Assembly: GCA_964461135.1 (NCBI GenBank)
Contig: CAYWTB010000002.1
Location: forward strand, 67,077-131,076
Origin: RQOF01 sp964461135
GTDB lineage: Bacteria > Calditrichota > Calditrichia > RBG-13-44-9
DNA length: 64,000 bases
Reading direction: 5' to 3'
Shown: piece by piece, positions 8,164 to 16,055 of the stretch
Numbering within the stretch: the stretch's first letter is position 1
Layout of the letters: every line of letters begins with the position of its first letter
The notes under the pieces: model-generated
Database searches by the model: none
What the model saw: the letters and a program-made list of their open reading frames with translations, nothing else
What the model was told of the DNA's origin: nothing
Program-made: the position numbers and the translations under genes

Positions 8164-8839
8164 TTAATTAAGCTCTTTTTTACTGAAATACCAGTCGCTG
8201 ACTTCAAACGGAGCTTTCACCCGTTTTTCGGCATCACTCTGAGTGACGGGAGGGGGGGCAATTACCTTTTCACCGGCATGCCAGTTTTCAGGAGTAGCAA
8301 CACCATTCTCATCACTGGTCTGAAGTGCTTCCACCAAACGGAGAATTTCGTCAATGCTGCGTCCATTTGTTAAGGGATAATAAATCATAGCTCGCAGGTT
8401 TTGTCCTGGATCGATAACAAAAACGGCCCGAACGGCACTAGTATCCGCCGCATTTGGATGAATCATCCCATACTTTTTAGCTACACTCATATCCAAACCA
8501 GCAATGACCGGGAAAGGAATTTTAATGCCAAAGTTTTCTTCAATATTCCGAACCCAGGCGATATGGGTATAAACACTGTCAATAGTTAAACCCAGCACAT
8601 TAGTATCTCTTTTCTGAAGCATCTCTTTTCTGAAATTCATCAAACTTTTTGGCAAAAGCCATAAATTCAGTGGTACAGACGGGAGTAAAATCTGCCGGAT
8701 GGGAAAACAATACCAGCCATTTTCCCTTATAATCGGACAGATTTTTCTTGCCATGGGTTGTATTGGCGGCAAGCTGTGGTGCCGCTTCATTTAAACCGGG
8801 AAGTCCAAAAAACTCTTCTTTTTTTATTTTATCAGATAT
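8164..8839 (-). pseudogene. Broken 1-Cys peroxiredoxin (AhpC/TSA, Prx6-type)
   Basis: Two reading frames together encode a 1-Cys peroxiredoxin. The N-terminal part, read from 8839, contains LSDYKGKWLVLFSHPADF and the peroxidatic cysteine in TPVCTTEF; the C-terminal part, in another frame, runs from TNVLGLTIDSVYTHIAW to SDWYFSKKELN. The frames are separated by a 16-bp tandem duplication (8605-8636); without it the protein would be about 219 aa, normal for the family. The codon at the expected start, six bases after AAGGAG, is ATA instead of ATG, and no ATG, GTG or TTG lies nearby in frame. Two independent lesions argue for a true pseudogene, although an assembly error at the repeat cannot be excluded. 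The intact enzyme would have reduced peroxides. Confidence 0.85.
8605..8636. repeat. 16-bp-period tandem duplication inside the peroxiredoxin gene
   Basis: ATCTCTTTTCTGAA occurs at 8605-8618 and again at 8621-8634, a period of 16 bp, which is not a multiple of three. On the minus strand this repeats FQKRD out of frame and causes a stop soon after. It looks like a slippage duplication. Confidence 0.85.
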
Positions 8840-9011
8840 AGCGATCTCCTTTTAAATAGTTAAATTTTGATAAATATGAATTTTTGATTCAAAAAATTTT
8901 ATGAAGTTACAACCATTCAAATTTATCAAGTATCATTATCAGCACAACAGCTAAATAAAAGATGAATAATGAGACACATGCAAAAGGGTCTTATATAAAT
9001 TTGATATTGTA

Positions 9012-9098
9012 TTGTGTAATTTTCAGAATTTGCTTATAATGATTTCACCGTTGTTTTGGGGTAACTAATATAGAGATACGTCGATATTCATCTCTATA
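9012..9098 (+). promoter_or_regulatory. cydA promoter and leader inverted repeat
   Basis: TTGTGT (9012-9017), 17 bp, then TATAAT (9035-9040) forms a good sigma70-type promoter. About 30 bp further, TATAGAGAT (9069-9077) and ATCTCTATA (9090-9098) form a perfect 9-bp inverted repeat around 12 bases. It would lie in a leader of roughly 160 nt before cydA. It may be an operator for a redox or oxygen regulator or an RNA hairpin. Nothing else was recognised in the 366-bp gap 8840-9205. Confidence 0.55.
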
Positions 9099-9205
9099 GC
9101 GACGATTACAGCACATAGTTTTTATCTCCATATCATCTTTTGGAAATTTAGCTCGGAACCGGCTAAAGAACACTTGTAAAATTTAGTAAAAAGAGGAGAT
9201 CTGCA

Positions 9206-10606
9206 ATGGAAGTTGAGATGTTGTCGCGAATTCAGTTTGGTTTCACCATTGCATTCCATTACATCTTCCCCCCGTTAAGCATTGGCCTGGGCGTCATACT
9301 GGTGATCATGGAAGGAATGTATCTGAAGACAAAGAAGAAAATTTATCATGAAATGACACGTTTCTGGGTGAAGATATTTGCCCTGACTTTTGCCATGGGA
9401 GTTGCCACCGGAATTGTCATGGAATTTGAATTTGGTACGAACTGGTCGTCCTATTCCCGCTTTGTGGGGGACGTATTTGGCAGTGCACTGGCGGCCGAGG
9501 GGATTTTTGCCTTCTTTCTGGAATCCGGGTTTCTGGCTATTCTGGTCTTTGGATGGAACAAAGTGAGTCCCAGAATGCACTTCTTCTCTACTATTATGGT
9601 CTCACTGGGCTCCATGTTCAGTGCCGTCTGGATTGTGGTAGCCAATTCCTGGCAGCAGACACCGGCAGGATTCCAGCTGGTGGGTGAAGGACTGTCAAAA
9701 AGAGCTGAAATTACCAGTTTTTGGGACATGGTCTTCAATCCGTCCTCCATGGAACGGTTGATGCATGTTCTGGGCGGAGCCTGGTTGGCAGGTTCTTTTC
9801 TGGTTATCAGCGTCAGTGCATATTACCTTCTGAAAAAAAAACATATTATGTTTGCCCAATCCTCGTTGAAAATCGGTTTAATTGTTGCCGTGTGCGCCTC
9901 CCTGTATCAACTGTTTACCGGTCATCAGAGTGGTGCAGGGATCAGTAAAAATCAACCGGCAAAATTGGCAGCTTTTGAAGCACACTATGAATCCAATCTC
10001 CCGGCAGATATGTACATTTTGGGTTGGGTAAATGAAGAAAAAAAAGAAGTATCTATTGGTTTGAAAGTACCCATTAAAGGGTTTTTGAGCTTTCTTGTTT
10101 ACTGGGATGCCAATAAGCCCCTTACAGGCCTTAATAGTTTTGCACCGGAAGACCAGCCACCCGTTAATCCGGTTTTCCAGTCCTATCATTTCATGGTTGC
10201 CATTGGTATGGTGCTCATACTCATCAGTCTTCTTGGAATTGTTTTTTGGCGAAGGGGCACCCTCTTTACTAAATCCTGGATGTTGAAACTGATGGTTATT
10301 TCAGTACTGGGACCCCAAATTGCTAATCAATTAGGTTGGTTTTCAGCAGAAGTTGGAAGACAGCCATGGATTGTATATGGTTTTATGCGCACCTCGGAGG
10401 GAATTTCCAAGGTTGTATCAGCAGACCAGACCGTATTCTCTTTAATTCTTTTCTTTTTAATTTATGCACTGCTTTTTATACTGTTCATCTTTTTGCTGGA
10501 CCGCAAAATCAAACATGGTCCGGAGGAAACTGAGGATGAAGCCTCAATATACGAGCAACAACGACATACTGTGGATAAATTCCCAATCAGTAAAAAATCC
10601 ACATGA
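9206..10606 (+). CDS. cydA: Cytochrome bd ubiquinol oxidase subunit I
   Basis: A 466-aa membrane protein. The early FHYIFPPLSIG contains the haem b595 histidine, WQQTPAG follows in the middle, and GRQPWIVYGFMRT near residue 388 is the signature near haem b558. The Q-loop is short, as in non-enterobacterial bd oxidases. With CydB it reduces oxygen to water with quinol as donor, with high oxygen affinity. AAGAGGAG precedes the ATG. cydB follows 38 bp downstream. Confidence 0.97.
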   Translation: MEVEMLSRIQFGFTIAFHYIFPPLSIGLGVILVIMEGMYLKTKKKIYHEMTRFWVKIFALTFAMGVATGIVMEFEFGTNWSSYSRFVGDVFGSALAAEGIFAFFLESGFLAILVFGWNKVSPRMHFFSTIMVSLGSMFSAVWIVVANSWQQTPAGFQLVGEGLSKRAEITSFWDMVFNPSSMERLMHVLGGAWLAGSFLVISVSAYYLLKKKHIMFAQSSLKIGLIVAVCASLYQLFTGHQSGAGISKNQPAKLAAFEAHYESNLPADMYILGWVNEEKKEVSIGLKVPIKGFLSFLVYWDANKPLTGLNSFAPEDQPPVNPVFQSYHFMVAIGMVLILISLLGIVFWRRGTLFTKSWMLKLMVISVLGPQIANQLGWFSAEVGRQPWIVYGFMRTSEGISKVVSADQTVFSLILFFLIYALLFILFIFLLDRKIKHGPEETEDEASIYEQQRHTVDKFPISKKST

Positions 10607-10644
10607 ACTGCAAAATAAAGAAATAAAAAGTTACCGGAGAAGAA

Positions 10645-11673
10645 ATGGAATATTCTTTTGATTTAAATACAGTCTGGTTTATTCTTATCGGTATCCTGTT
10701 GGCCGGTTACGCCATCCTGGACGGATTTGACCTAGGTGTGGGCGCACTTCATCTGCTGACCAAAAATGATGAGGAACGCCGTATCATGCTTAATTCCATC
10801 GGTCCGGTCTGGGATGGGAATGAAGTATGGCTGGTGACTGGCGGGGGTGCTCTTTTTGCAGCTTTCCCCAATGTTTATGCGACCATTTTTTCCGGCTTTT
10901 ATACTGCCATGATGCTTTTACTGGCAGTTCTCATATTTCGTGCCGTATCCATCGAGTTTCGCAGCAAGCGGGAGGGTAAACGATGGCGACAGAACTGGGA
11001 TATTTCTTTCAGTATTTCCAGCATTTTTATAGCACTGCTGGCCGGAGTGGCACTGGGCAATGTAATACAAGGAATTCCCCTGGATCCGGATATGGAATTC
11101 TATGGAAATTTCTGGACACTTTTAAATCCCTATGCCATTATGGTCGGGATTACTACAGTAGCCCTGTTCATGATGCATGGAGCAATCTATGTGGTCATGA
11201 AAACCGAAGGAAAAATGCATGAAAAAATTCGGGGATGGGTAAACAATACTATTATTTTCTTCGTGATCTGTTATGTGTCAGTCACTATGGCCACCCTAAT
11301 CTACCAACCCCATATGACAGAACATTTTAAAGATTTTCCTCCGGCTTTTTTTATAGCAATTCTAAATATGCTGGCTATTGCCAACATACCCCGAGAAATT
11401 TACAAGGGCAGGGATTTCCGTGCATTTTTATCTTCCTGTGCCAGTATCCTGGCCCTTATGAGCCTGTTCGCCATCGGAATCTTCCCCAATATTGTGCTGT
11501 CCAATCCCTATCCGCAATACAGTCTAAATATTTATAATGCGGCATCATCGGTAAAGACTCTGGCAATAATGCTCATTATTGCCCTCATCGGAATCCCTTT
11601 TGTCCTGACATATACCGTCAGTATTTACTGGGTTTTCCGCGGAAAGGTAAAATTGGATTCCTCCAGTTACTAA
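10645..11673 (+). CDS. cydB: Cytochrome bd ubiquinol oxidase subunit II
   Basis: A 342-aa polytopic protein with the conserved N-terminus (GYAILDGFDLGVGAL; GPVWDGNEVWLVTGGGALFAAFP), typical of CydB. It pairs with CydA to form the bd oxidase. The spacing of 38 bp from cydA and 20 bp to the photolyase gene suggests a three-gene operon. The ribosome site is GGAGAAGAA. No CydX-like short gene or cydDC exporter genes are visible here. Confidence 0.97.
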   Translation: MEYSFDLNTVWFILIGILLAGYAILDGFDLGVGALHLLTKNDEERRIMLNSIGPVWDGNEVWLVTGGGALFAAFPNVYATIFSGFYTAMMLLLAVLIFRAVSIEFRSKREGKRWRQNWDISFSISSIFIALLAGVALGNVIQGIPLDPDMEFYGNFWTLLNPYAIMVGITTVALFMMHGAIYVVMKTEGKMHEKIRGWVNNTIIFFVICYVSVTMATLIYQPHMTEHFKDFPPAFFIAILNMLAIANIPREIYKGRDFRAFLSSCASILALMSLFAIGIFPNIVLSNPYPQYSLNIYNAASSVKTLAIMLIIALIGIPFVLTYTVSIYWVFRGKVKLDSSSY

Positions 11674-11693
11674 ATTTTTTAGCCAGACTGGAT

Positions 11694-13007
11694 ATGAAGA
11701 TGGAGAAAAAAAAAGTAGCAATTTTCTGGTTCAGGCGAGATTTGCGACTGCGGGATAATACCGGTCTCTACCAAGCTCTGAAAGGCAAGTTACCGGTTGT
11801 TCCGTTATTCATATTTGATTCTAACATTCTGGATAACCTGAAAAACCGCAAGGATAAACGTGTCAAGTTTATTCACCAGCAGATCGTGAAAATTCAGAAA
11901 GAACTAAATCAATTGGGATCATCTCTACTGGCCGAATACGGGGAGCCTGAGCATATCTGGAACTCATTGCTTAAATCATGGGATATCCGGGCAGTGTATG
12001 CCAACCGGGATTACGAACCCTACGCCAGGCAGAGGGATGAAAAAATAGAAAAGTTACTGAAAAAGCATACTATCCCGTTTATTACCTTTAAAGACCAGGT
12101 AATCTTTGAACAAGATGAGATTATCAAGGGAGACGGAAACCCCTATTCGGTTTTTACACCTTTTAAAAATAAATGGCTGGATACTCTTGGCGAAATGCAT
12201 CTCGCTCAATTTAATACAGGTCAACAGGTAACCTGTTTTTTCAGATTCAGAACTCCGAAAATTCCTTCCTTGAAAGACCTTGATTTTGTAGATGAATCAT
12301 TCACCTTTCCCGCGAAAACGCCTGATCCTGAACTCATAAAAAATTATCACAAAACACGTGATTTTCCGGCGATTAAAGGAACCACGCGACTAGGCATACA
12401 CCTGCGGTTCGGCACTATCAGCATCCGTGAGCTGGTAAGGATAGCCAGGCAATTAAATAACACTTTTTTAAATGAATTAATATGGCGGGAATTTTTTATG
12501 ATGATACTTTATTATCATCCCCGGGTTGTGCAAGAACCGTTTCATCCTGCATACCAGCACATCAGGTGGTTTAATGATGAGGACCAATTTCAACGCTGGT
12601 GTGCAGGACAAACGGGTTATCCACTCGTTGACGCCGGAATGCGTGAACTTAATGAGACCGGACATATGCATAATCGTGTCAGGATGATAACCTCTAGTTT
12701 TCTGGCCAAACATCTGCTGATTGACTGGCGCTGGGGAGAAGAGTACTTTGCTGAAAAGCTCCTGGATTTTGAGTTGTCTGCCAATAACGGTAACTGGCAA
12801 TGGGCAGCGGGATGCGGCTGCGATGCAGCGCCCTATTTTCGAATATTCAATCCCGAATCTCAGATGAAAAAATTTGATCCCGGGAAGCATTATATCAAAA
12901 GATGGATTCCGGAATTTGGTACCACTGATTATCCGAAGAAAATGGTGGATCATAAAATAGCGAGGGATCGGGCCCTGGAAATTTACCGTCAGGCCATCAG
13001 GCGATGA
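11694..13007 (+). CDS. phr: Deoxyribodipyrimidine photolyase (class I CPD type)
   Basis: A 437-aa flavoprotein with the N-terminal antenna domain (FWFRRDLRLRDN) and the C-terminal FAD domain: the TRLGIHLRFGTIS helix, HNRVRMITSSFL, and the electron-transfer/FAD segment NNGNWQWAAGCGCDAAPYF. It repairs UV pyrimidine dimers with blue light. It is unusual in sitting directly behind cydAB, 20 bp away, and it is close to ribA (flavin supply) and to the carotenoid genes, so the region has a light-protection theme. A cryptochrome-like role is less likely because the repair-type motifs are all present. Confidence 0.93.
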   Translation: MKMEKKKVAIFWFRRDLRLRDNTGLYQALKGKLPVVPLFIFDSNILDNLKNRKDKRVKFIHQQIVKIQKELNQLGSSLLAEYGEPEHIWNSLLKSWDIRAVYANRDYEPYARQRDEKIEKLLKKHTIPFITFKDQVIFEQDEIIKGDGNPYSVFTPFKNKWLDTLGEMHLAQFNTGQQVTCFFRFRTPKIPSLKDLDFVDESFTFPAKTPDPELIKNYHKTRDFPAIKGTTRLGIHLRFGTISIRELVRIARQLNNTFLNELIWREFFMMILYYHPRVVQEPFHPAYQHIRWFNDEDQFQRWCAGQTGYPLVDAGMRELNETGHMHNRVRMITSSFLAKHLLIDWRWGEEYFAEKLLDFELSANNGNWQWAAGCGCDAAPYFRIFNPESQMKKFDPGKHYIKRWIPEFGTTDYPKKMVDHKIARDRALEIYRQAIRR

Positions 13008-13242
13008 ATACAGCAATAGTTGGATCATATCTCTGATTAAACATTCTTCAGGATTCTAGTTTCTTCCAGGAGTTTATTTAATCTTTTGATTCTGTTTTTC
13101 GGTTCAATAACAATACAGACAGCAAAATCCGACCGATAGTGTTGAGAAAAAGGCAATCTATCAGATTACATAATCAACCCTAAATATTGATTCCTTAAAT
13201 AATTTGGCAGTTGTATTTTCATTGATACAAATGAGAACATTA

Positions 13243-13335
13243 AGCGATACAAACGAAATATAATTCTTCATTTAAATATTATTCAATAATAATTATGAAT
13301 TATCACTTGACAATTAAAATTAAAAATATTATTTT
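13243..13335 (+). promoter_or_regulatory. ribA promoter with a weak upstream match to the carotenoid operator
   Basis: TTGACA (13307-13312), 17 bp, TATTTT (13330-13335) is a strong promoter for ribA. Upstream, AGCGATACAAACGAAAT (13243-13259) matches the crt operator well in its first half and poorly in its second. GATACAAAYGA occurs at 13224 and again at 13246, 22 bp apart. The rest of the 367-bp gap 13008-13374 shows nothing recognisable. Confidence 0.5.
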
Positions 13336-13374
13336 AAATCGTGCAAATCGCTTTTTATTAAAAGGAGAACAAAA

Positions 13375-14031
13375 ATGTCACAAATACAGGATAGCAAGAA
13401 TAAAGTTTGGATCTATTCCCAAAGCAATCTTCCAACCCGTCATGGATCGTTCCGTGTGGTAGTTTTTCGGAATAGTTGGGATGAGAAAGAACATCTGGCG
13501 GTTATTAAAGGAGATATTACCGAAGGACAAATTGTACCGTTACGGATTCATTCTGAATGTCTCACCAGTGAAGTCCTGGGTTCACTGAAATGCGACTGTC
13601 GCGAGCAACTGGAGGCCGCTCTGGAATATATTGCCCGGATTGGACGCGGAATAATATTATACCTGCGGCAGGAAGGACGCGGGATTGGGCTGGGGAATAA
13701 AATTAGGGCCTACGCTTTACAGGAGGAGGGATATGATACGGTTCAGGCCAATCACATCCTGGGATTTCCGGATGATCTTCGCCGTTATGACATTGCTGCA
13801 GGAATGCTCAAAGAGTTGGGTGTGGAAACCGTACAGTTGCTAACCAATAATCCTGCCAAAATATCCGGTCTGCAGGAACAGGGCATTAGTGTAGTAGAAA
13901 GAATTCCGGTTCTGATTGAACCCAATGCCGTCAACCGCTTCTACCTGATGACTAAAGCCAGAAAATCCGGACATTTGTTGAATATACAGCAGGCAATACC
14001 AGAAACGAAGATTCTAAAGAATGCGATATAA
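13375..14031 (+). CDS. ribA: GTP cyclohydrolase II
   Basis: A 218-aa stand-alone GTP cyclohydrolase II. The zinc ligands are the cysteine in SECLTSEV and the pair in KCDC; the GTP site is RQEGRGIGLGNKI and the C-terminal signature is LLTNNPAKISGL. It converts GTP to a diaminopyrimidine, the first step of riboflavin synthesis. It is not fused to RibB as in many bacteria, and no other rib genes are near, so it may be an extra copy. Its place between the photolyase gene and the light-type regulator suggests light-linked FMN/FAD supply; this is inference. GGAG lies before the ATG. Confidence 0.92.
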   Translation: MSQIQDSKNKVWIYSQSNLPTRHGSFRVVVFRNSWDEKEHLAVIKGDITEGQIVPLRIHSECLTSEVLGSLKCDCREQLEAALEYIARIGRGIILYLRQEGRGIGLGNKIRAYALQEEGYDTVQANHILGFPDDLRRYDIAAGMLKELGVETVQLLTNNPAKISGLQEQGISVVERIPVLIEPNAVNRFYLMTKARKSGHLLNIQQAIPETKILKNAI

Positions 14032-14261
14032 AACAATTGTTCTGGCCTGAAATGCATCGGTCAAATTTATAGATGAGTATAGAAATGTTTCTTATAAAAA
14101 AAACAGGTACCAATCGGAAATATAGTTTTTCGAATTTTTTCATGGTTTAGGTGTTCACCGGTAAAGTATGAAGAGCGAAAAATACTTAACCCCGCCACTT
14201 TTTTCTCCGCCACCCTAAAATTTTGGTTTATCAGAAACAGATTGACTATTTCTCTCAATAC

Positions 14262-15131
14262 TTAAAAGGTAAATACATCCTGAAAAGTCATGAGTCGTCT
14301 GACCACTGAGGGATGATCAATTGAAATCAGATCAAAGGCCTGGCCACCAACAAACAGTTTCGCGTTATGGGTGCTGCAAAGATTCCCTATTTCGCGGAAT
14401 TCCTGTTCCAACTGTTCTTTATTTTCCACTACTGTACCCGACACATATACCCGGTTTGGATGGATTTGTTCAAATACATTTTCAATGTTCATGAGAGGAG
14501 TATTCTGGCCGGTATAATACACTTTAAATCCGCGAAGTTCTAGAATGTGCTCCACCATTTTCAGGGCGATGGAGTGAAACTCATTACTAAAATTTAGACA
14601 GAGAGTTTTTCCGGTTTTTTTTCGCGGCAGCCGTATAATTCCCTGCAACCGAATAATGGCATCCAAAATTATCTGGGCAGCGATATGCTCCTCGGCAATG
14701 GATATTTTACTGTTGACCCACATTTGGCCTATTCGCTGCAGCACAGGAGTTATCAAATGGTCATAAACTTCATGTAGTGGATACTGGCCCAGATACAGGC
14801 CATTTAGTACCTGTTGAATTTTTTCAATATCAGATGAGAGTGCTTTCTTTAAAGTATAATCTATCAAATAGCTAAAGTCTCCCTTTAAAATATGATGACT
14901 GATCTTGAGATCCGCCTCGTTTTCAACCGGAAAAAGATTGACTTTTTCCGTCTTTTTTTTGTTTCGGTCCAAAAAAGCAGCCAAATGTTCCATAAGGAAT
15001 TTTCGATGACCTCCTGCGGTCTTGATGCAATCCAGCTTACCCTCATCCGTCCATCGTTTAATTGTTGAAACATTTACACCCAGGATTTTAGCTGCTTCTT
15101 CACTATTAAAATATTTCATACCTGTTTCCAT
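14262..15131 (-). CDS. CarH/LitR-type B12-binding MerR photoreceptor regulator
   Basis: A 289-aa protein. Residues 6-60 form a MerR-type DNA-binding domain (EEAAKILGVNVSTIKRWTDEG). Residues about 80-165 form the helical cap, with W138 followed by nine residues and E148-H149, the Wx9EH signature of light-sensing CarH proteins. Residues 175-289 are a Rossmann cobalamin domain; H186 in NEFHSIA occupies the lower-ligand position of the E/DxH motif. Known CarH proteins bind adenosylcobalamin, repress carotenoid genes in the dark as tetramers and release DNA in light. This gene is divergent from the carotenoid operon and the motif between them fits its operator. AGGAGG precedes the ATG. Confidence 0.9.
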   Translation of the reverse strand: METGMKYFNSEEAAKILGVNVSTIKRWTDEGKLDCIKTAGGHRKFLMEHLAAFLDRNKKKTEKVNLFPVENEADLKISHHILKGDFSYLIDYTLKKALSSDIEKIQQVLNGLYLGQYPLHEVYDHLITPVLQRIGQMWVNSKISIAEEHIAAQIILDAIIRLQGIIRLPRKKTGKTLCLNFSNEFHSIALKMVEHILELRGFKVYYTGQNTPLMNIENVFEQIHPNRVYVSGTVVENKEQLEQEFREIGNLCSTHNAKLFVGGQAFDLISIDHPSVVRRLMTFQDVFTF

Positions 15132-15156
15132 TTATTCCTCCTGTATTGACAACCAT

Positions 15157-15185
15157 AATATACAAAAATAAAAAAGAATTATCAA
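15157..15185 (-). promoter_or_regulatory. Promoter of the CarH-like regulator gene
   Basis: On the minus strand TTGATA (15185-15180), 17 bp, TATATT (15162-15157), ending about 25 bp before the start codon. The shared operator (15194-15209) lies just upstream of this -35 box, so the regulator may control itself. Confidence 0.6.
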
Positions 15186-15193
15186 GCATAATG

Positions 15194-15209
15194 AGCGTTA
15201 TGAGCTATT
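15194..15209 (+). promoter_or_regulatory. Putative CarH operator, copy 1 (between divergent promoters)
   Basis: AGCGTTATGAGCTATT, two tandem 9-bp half-sites of the form TGAGCGWTA. It lies between the regulator promoter and the crt promoter. Related copies occur at 15256-15271 (opposite strand) and 21963-21978. Confidence 0.6.
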
Positions 15210-15224
15210 ATTATAATATTTACC

Positions 15225-15253
15225 TTGACATTATAATAATATTTTGTTAAAAT
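15225..15253 (+). promoter_or_regulatory. Main carotenoid operon promoter
   Basis: TTGACA (15225-15230), 17 bp, TAAAAT (15248-15253). It drives the crt operon starting at 15381 with a leader of about 120 nt. Operator copies flank it on both sides. Confidence 0.7.
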
Positions 15254-15255
15254 AT

Positions 15256-15271
15256 AATCGCTCATAAAGCT
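15256..15271 (-). promoter_or_regulatory. Putative CarH operator, copy 2 (at the crt transcription start)
   Basis: Read on the minus strand: AGCTTTATGAGCGATT, matching copies 1 and 3. It begins three bases after the -10 box, so a bound protein would block transcription start. Confidence 0.6.
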
Positions 15272-15380
15272 TTTGTAAATAAAATAAATTTTTATTATAA
15301 ACAAATTTCTGTAACTAAAAAAACGAACTGGCATCTATCTTAAGATTTTAGCATACAAACTTTACAATTCGCTAATAAAC

Positions 15381-16055
15381 ATGATCTGGGAATATCTTAT
15401 TTTTAATACAATTATCTTGACAGGTCCGGTTGTGCTGAGTTTCGATAAGGGTGTAAATTACATCAGCAAATGGAAATATGCTTTCAGTGCCATCGCCGTT
15501 GTTCTGATACCATTCATAATGTGGGATGCCCTGGTAAACGGCCGGCACTGGTGGTTTAATGACCTGTACATCACCGGTATTAAAATTGCCGGATTACCCG
15601 TTGAAGAATGGATGTTTTTTATTACGGTTCCCTTTTCTGTTCTTTTTATCTGGGAAATCCTTCACGCCAAAACCGGTAATCCAGTAAGCACTAAATTAAA
15701 AAATATCAAAATATTTTTTATATTATTGATAATTCCATCCGGTATTTTTCTCCTGGCCGGTAAAGAGTATACTGCCATAGCATTTCTGGCACTGGCACTT
15801 GCCGGCGGCATTGACCTGGTAGTGGATACTCGTATTCTGGCCCGGCCGAATACTTATATATATCTGGGAATCGTATTTCTGCTTAACCTGATATTTAACG
15901 GATATCTCACAGCCCGGCCGGTAGTATTGTATAATCCCACCTATATTATGAATTTCCGCTTCTTCACTATTCCGGTAGAGGACATCCTGTACGGGTTTTC
16001 CCTGATCCTATTAAATACAGCTCTTTACCAGAAATTTAAGGAGAAATGGGGATGA
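15381..16055 (+). CDS. Lycopene cyclase, CrtYcd-type fused heterodimer
   Basis: A 224-aa protein with about six to seven membrane segments and two repeats of the CrtYc/CrtYd cyclase domain, each carrying the acidic motif: PVEEWMFF in the first half and PVEDILYGF in the second. Such fused cyclases convert lycopene to gamma- or beta-carotene. With CruF and a glycosyltransferase downstream, one-sided cyclisation to gamma-carotene is expected. It is the first gene of the carotenoid operon and overlaps crtI by four bases (ATGA). No strong ribosome site is seen before the ATG. Confidence 0.9.
   Translation: MIWEYLIFNTIILTGPVVLSFDKGVNYISKWKYAFSAIAVVLIPFIMWDALVNGRHWWFNDLYITGIKIAGLPVEEWMFFITVPFSVLFIWEILHAKTGNPVSTKLKNIKIFFILLIIPSGIFLLAGKEYTAIAFLALALAGGIDLVVDTRILARPNTYIYLGIVFLLNLIFNGYLTARPVVLYNPTYIMNFRFFTIPVEDILYGFSLILLNTALYQKFKEKWG

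Noticed and set aside
12477..13028. A 183-aa open frame opposite the photolyase gene
   Set aside because: Antisense shadow of a well-supported photolyase; no ribosome site and no known family.
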